The position numbers were made by a program, and so were the translations under genes. Positions 60,346-64,000 of a DNA stretch of 64,000 bases are shown here, one piece after another. Position 1 is the first letter of the stretch, and each line of letters starts with the position of its first letter. The notes beneath the pieces are model-generated. The model did not search any database. It was not told where the DNA came from and saw only the letters and a list, made by a program, of their open reading frames with translations. The DNA comes from Agrocybe praecox (lineage: Eukaryota > Basidiomycota > Agaricomycetes > Agaricales > Agrocybaceae), in NCBI GenBank assembly GCA_964017145.1, contig OZ024841.1, positions 186,001 through 250,000 on the forward strand, read 5' to 3'.

Positions 60346-60964
60346 TCATTGTATTAGGTGGGAAGTGAGTTACAAGAGGACATATATGCATTCTGCTCAT
60401 TCCGCGCGATATTTGTCATAAATATTTGGGCGTGGAGGGGCTACTGGATCTATCGTTCAGCTGGAAATCATAAATAGGCGCTGCCTTCGGATACAATTAC
60501 AGTCAGAACGCCAAATACAGATCCATTACGACTGGGAGGAGATAGGTACAAACTGGAGTACTGAATAGGCGTGAAAACGTGAGCGGCGCCATGCGGAGTA
60601 GAATAGATATGGCCTCATCATGCAAGCTATTCATCGTACTTGTCAATAAAACAGCGCTGCTAGTCCCTACTTAGAAGACATATTGTGTCACTTATAAGGA
60701 CAGGATAAATACCGCAGCTGATACATTATTCTATATGTCAGCCCTCCTAAGCAAACAGCCTATCGCACGTCAGTAAATGGTTACTCCGTATGCTCACTAC
60801 CTGAATGGCAAGAACGGCCGTTGGACATTATATACACAGTGATTGCAGCGGCCTGCTGAGTATATAACACAGACAAAAACGTTCAACTGAAAATAGCATC
60901 CAATACCATACACATTCAGCATTCACCTTTCTTCAAACCTCTCTCTCTCGATATCTTAATCATC
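60346..60964 (+). promoter_or_regulatory. Upstream region of the ABM-like gene with TATA box
   Basis: A TATATAA at 60,861-60,867 lies about 98 bases before the start codon, followed by a CT-rich stretch (CCTCTCTCTCTCG) just before the ATG. This is a usual fungal core-promoter arrangement. The rest of the interval shows no gene. Confidence 0.5.
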
Positions 60965-61468
60965 ATGCCTGTCACTCAATTTGGCGCCTGCAAGGTCAAA
61001 GAACACCTTACCTTCCAATCAGAGGAGATTCAAACCTACCTGCGTCTTCTTTCTGCGCAACAGGAACCAGCATCCGGCCACCCTCTCATGATTTACACCG
61101 ACGATCGTGACCCGGCGCTCTTCTACTTGCTCTCCGGATGGGATAGCGCTGCCGCCCACACGGAATGGGCCCTCAAAGAAGCCAACAAATCGCTTCTCAC
61201 CCGCGGGCTGGAGTTGGTCAATGTCCAGCTAGGTGTCTCTATCGGCTTGGATATCTCGGATATTCCCGATGCCACTGGCACGCTATCATACACGAAGGTT
61301 GAGGGGAACCCATTGGAGGTTCAGAGCGCTCCTGGACAGTTGTGGGTCGGACATGGTCCTGATTTGGAGAATCCGGGATCAATTTACCAGTTTGCCGCCT
61401 TTGATGAACTCAAGCGGGTAGCCGCCATCCCTGACGAGTACGCTCTCATGGATCGTGTTCGCCTTTAA
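60965..61468 (+). CDS. ABM-like (dimeric alpha/beta-barrel) small protein
   Basis: Intronless, 167 residues, ATG at 60,965 in a good context (CATCATGCC) and TAA at 61,466-61,468. The first half contains IQTYLRLLSAQQEP and LFYLLSGWDSAAAHTEWALK, a strand-helix-strand pattern with the SGWDS-x-HTEW motif often seen in antibiotic-biosynthesis-monooxygenase-like and stress-response barrel proteins. The second half (LELVNVQLGVSIGLDIS; FAAFDELKRVAAIPDEY) looks like a repeat of that half-barrel. Likely a cytosolic dimeric enzyme or ligand binder; no signal peptide or membrane segment. Substrate unknown. It is the cleanest single-exon gene in the window, with its own TATA box. Confidence 0.75.
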   Translation: MPVTQFGACKVKEHLTFQSEEIQTYLRLLSAQQEPASGHPLMIYTDDRDPALFYLLSGWDSAAAHTEWALKEANKSLLTRGLELVNVQLGVSIGLDISDIPDATGTLSYTKVEGNPLEVQSAPGQLWVGHGPDLENPGSIYQFAAFDELKRVAAIPDEYALMDRVRL

Positions 61469-64000
61469 GTGACATGGGACCAAAGGGTATGATTTTTCAA
61501 CCATGTCTCTTAGTTAAAATATTGACTTTGAGTTATTCTAATTAATAGGTAGCACGGACCTAGTAGGGCCCGGGCATCAATAGTATATACGTGAATACTG
61601 TTCGAAGGACCCAATTAGGAGACACCCATTATGTAGTATTTACACATTAAACCTAGATATATTGCGCAGACCGTGTACAAACGCAGTAATTTTCATCGCT
61701 ATCATCGTCTTATCCACACAATCCAGAAATAATATAACTACTACCGCTGCTCTAACCGTCGTGTAATCCGATTAGGCAAGCTAAAATTTGGAAGAAACAA
61801 AACAGAATTACCCTTCACAGCGCAGTCATGCGATGCCGGCAACATGCAGATACCACACAGCCAGGGCGCAGACGTTGTGGAAAGATCGCATACCAAGTCC
61901 ATGGGTTCCCTGCGTAAAGTTTTACTGCGGTGTCGTTGTCCCTTTGCCTTTCATCGTCGTTCCAAGTCATGCATTAATGCCCTGCACCCCCAATCCATCC
62001 ATCCGTGTCAGCCGCCGTGGCCAATAGCTTGCATCGGTGGTGGCAACAATTGCTGGTTAGCTGCTTGCTTCGTCACGCCAGCCTCGGGTGCTGGCCTGGT
62101 GGTAGGAGTGGGGATTGTGGTGTCTCCATGGCTGCCAGAGGGAAGGGGGATGGTGGCAGCAGCCAAAGAGAGTGGGGATGGGGAACATTGGCACATATTT
62201 GGACGCGACAGGAATTACGCGACAGTCTCGGCGATACCTGGGAGGGTCCAGTAAAAGTATTAGCTACGATCGACTCATCGAATAAGCCTTGCGGTTTTGT
62301 TGATACTTAATATTGATACTTAAATCAACCAACCGCTTTTCCTTGCATCTCTTCGTCCATGGGAGTCGTTTTGCACGAGTCGGCGGCGAACCATGCTCGA
62401 GATATCTTCAACTATCCAGAGTCCTGACGGTACCAAACGACATCCGTCTGAGTATTCCCAACTCCTTTACCTTCTACACATCTCCGATACTACTTGCCAT
62501 TTCCTCGATGTTCAGCGTATATTACGTCGTTTTCGTCTGGATGAAAATGCGAGTATGACAGCAAAAGAAGGTGGCCTATTTCTTCTGCTGCGGGACATGG
62601 TTGAAATTCGAGAGTAGAAGAACTAAAGTGGAATAGGACATGAATCAAAGTCATCGATGGTGGAACACGGTTGGCGGCAAGTTGACGGTGACAATTAAAC
62701 AGTGTGGCAGTGCAATCTGATCAGGTCAGATTAGATTAGATAGCATGTCAACGCGACGCACATAGCCGAATAACATTACCTTGATCGCTACTGCGCTGCT
62801 CGACGCGTATGCACATTGCAAACCAACTACTTCAGTCCGAGTCATACTGGATGACTTCAGCCTGCATCACGACCATCTGAACTTGAGCTTGAACCAGCAC
62901 GACAGGCACACACTTCATGGTGTTCGAGGGAATATAGCATGAGAGGGTTTGGGAGGGAATCGAGCAGGATTCTCGGAGTGGAATGGCGGAGAACGTCGAA
63001 TGGGAGGATGGATGGATGGATGGAGCCTGGTGGGCTGCAATGGGTTGTGAGGGTACGCATCAATATCGTCGGAACGATAACATTCGTATGGCGTTGGATC
63101 CAGACTCGCCCTTCCTTCGCTGTTGACAAGGACAACGTCTCTCATCGAGTTATTGCATATCGTAATTTCTCCTGCGATGCAGCCTCGTCCGACGGCTCTC
63201 CAACGTCAAGGCGTTCATCTTCATTCAATTATTTGGATGATGTTTCCGTCGCCGCTGCATTCCGTGCGTGTGCAGTCCGTGTTTCTTGACACTTTGCGCA
63301 CCTCGTTTTCTCTTTCAGCCCTTTGTAACAACTACATCCAGCACGGAGAAACTTCCAAGTCTCTGTGAATCAGTCAAACCGGATGGTATCAGCACCTTGA
63401 AAAAGAAACACCTCCCCCTTCGTTGTCTTCCTCATTCTACCGGCTCAAGGCCCCTCATGCATACCTCAATTATCTTCATCTCCACCATCCTATTTTGCTT
63501 TTACAATTCTAATGCCCCGCTCTTATGGGCTCCAGTCTTAACATCAACGACACCTCGCCCCAGGCCCTCCAAGTTCATATCGGGGCGCTCGTTTCAGTCC
63601 TCTTGATCGAATATTGGATCCGGACGCTATCGTCTGTACGTCAATCAGAATGATACCGCAATTTTTCTCTTCGTGCCTCCAGCTTGCTTCTTACCCAAAC
63701 TACCTTCATCACGCGAAAAGAAACAGGAGCGCGAGGGTTGGTATCACATACGGCTGGGCCTTTCCTCGTCGTCATCTCAACGTCAACCATCCTCATCTCT
63801 ACCGTCCTGTTTCGCCTTTCCGTTTCCCTCTTCTCCCATCTGCTATCTCCATCAAACTCATCGTAATTCCCCATTCTCACATTTTCAAGCTCAAGCGCTC
63901 AAGTCTCAAGCTCAGCGTCAACGACGACCCGCCCCAGGCCCTCCAAGGTCCCAAGAGCAAGTACCTTACCAGAACATATTCCCGTTAATGCGATGCTCCT
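61469..64000. other. Right edge: fragments, no confident gene
   Basis: 62,480-62,640 is an inverted match to 52,960-53,110. 63,523-63,640 opens MGSSLNINDTSPQALQVHIG and reaches a GTACGT donor, suggesting a first exon. A diverged relative of the same stretch (CGCCCCAGGCCCTCCAAG) recurs at 63,930-63,950, so a local duplication continues past the window end. A short (GGAT)n run lies at 63,007-63,023. Confidence 0.4.

Noticed and set aside
1..64000. CRISPR arrays, rRNA genes, bacterial operons
   Set aside because: No regularly spaced identical short repeats, no rRNA-like blocks, and intron-rich genes throughout exclude a prokaryotic reading.

Overview
This is eukaryotic, fungal DNA, most likely from a mushroom-forming basidiomycete (Agaricomycetes). 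The genes carry many short introns of about 45-75 nt with GTNNGT donors, and gene density is low. The gene content also fits: KDZ transposases with CxC domains, a NACHT-WD40 NLR, an Ulp1-type protease and a Spt5-like KOW protein. No prokaryotic operon, CRISPR array, rRNA or convincing functional tRNA gene is visible. All gene models were built by eye from frames and splice sites, so exon edges are approximate unless stated.

Layout. 1-13.9 kb: a repeat family in three long copies. One is inverted (1-699) and faces a second copy (about 539-2340) across a 265-bp centre. The third (11,990-13,900) duplicates that junction. Between them lie a Cys-rich gene (2992-4243), a Zn-cluster/coiled-coil gene (6101-8010) and a minus-strand Ulp1/SENP-like SUMO protease (8731-10,740). 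14.6-17.4 kb: an unidentified gene, local direct repeats, a 550-bp compound microsatellite and a small two-exon gene. 18.2-22.6 kb, minus strand: an internally deleted KDZ transposase relic next to an apparently intact 684-residue Spt5-like gene. 22.8-26.3 kb: gene-poor, with a tRNA-related SINE candidate and three elements bounded by inverted repeats.

26.9-30.7 kb: a decayed, intron-containing eIF4G pseudogene. 32-33 kb: an unidentified minus-strand gene. 34.2-38.3 kb: a nearly complete KDZ transposase killed by one frameshift and two TGA codons. 38.3-40.9 kb: repeat-rich spacer. 41-45.2 kb, minus strand: a complete-looking NLR with N-terminal helical domain, NACHT and eight WD40 repeats, several of them nearly identical 126-bp units. 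46.9-47.4 kb: end of an F-box/LRR-like gene. 48.9-60.3 kb: a tandem segmental duplication whose two copies carry decaying paralogues of the same two minus-strand genes, with an unrelated gene between them. 60.97-61.47 kb: a clean intronless 167-residue ABM-like protein. 61.5-64 kb: fragments only.

Together the window looks like an accessory, transposon-shaped region. It mixes intact-looking regulatory, proteostasis and immunity genes (Ulp1, Spt5-like, NLR) with dead transposases, a dead housekeeping paralogue and several generations of duplication.
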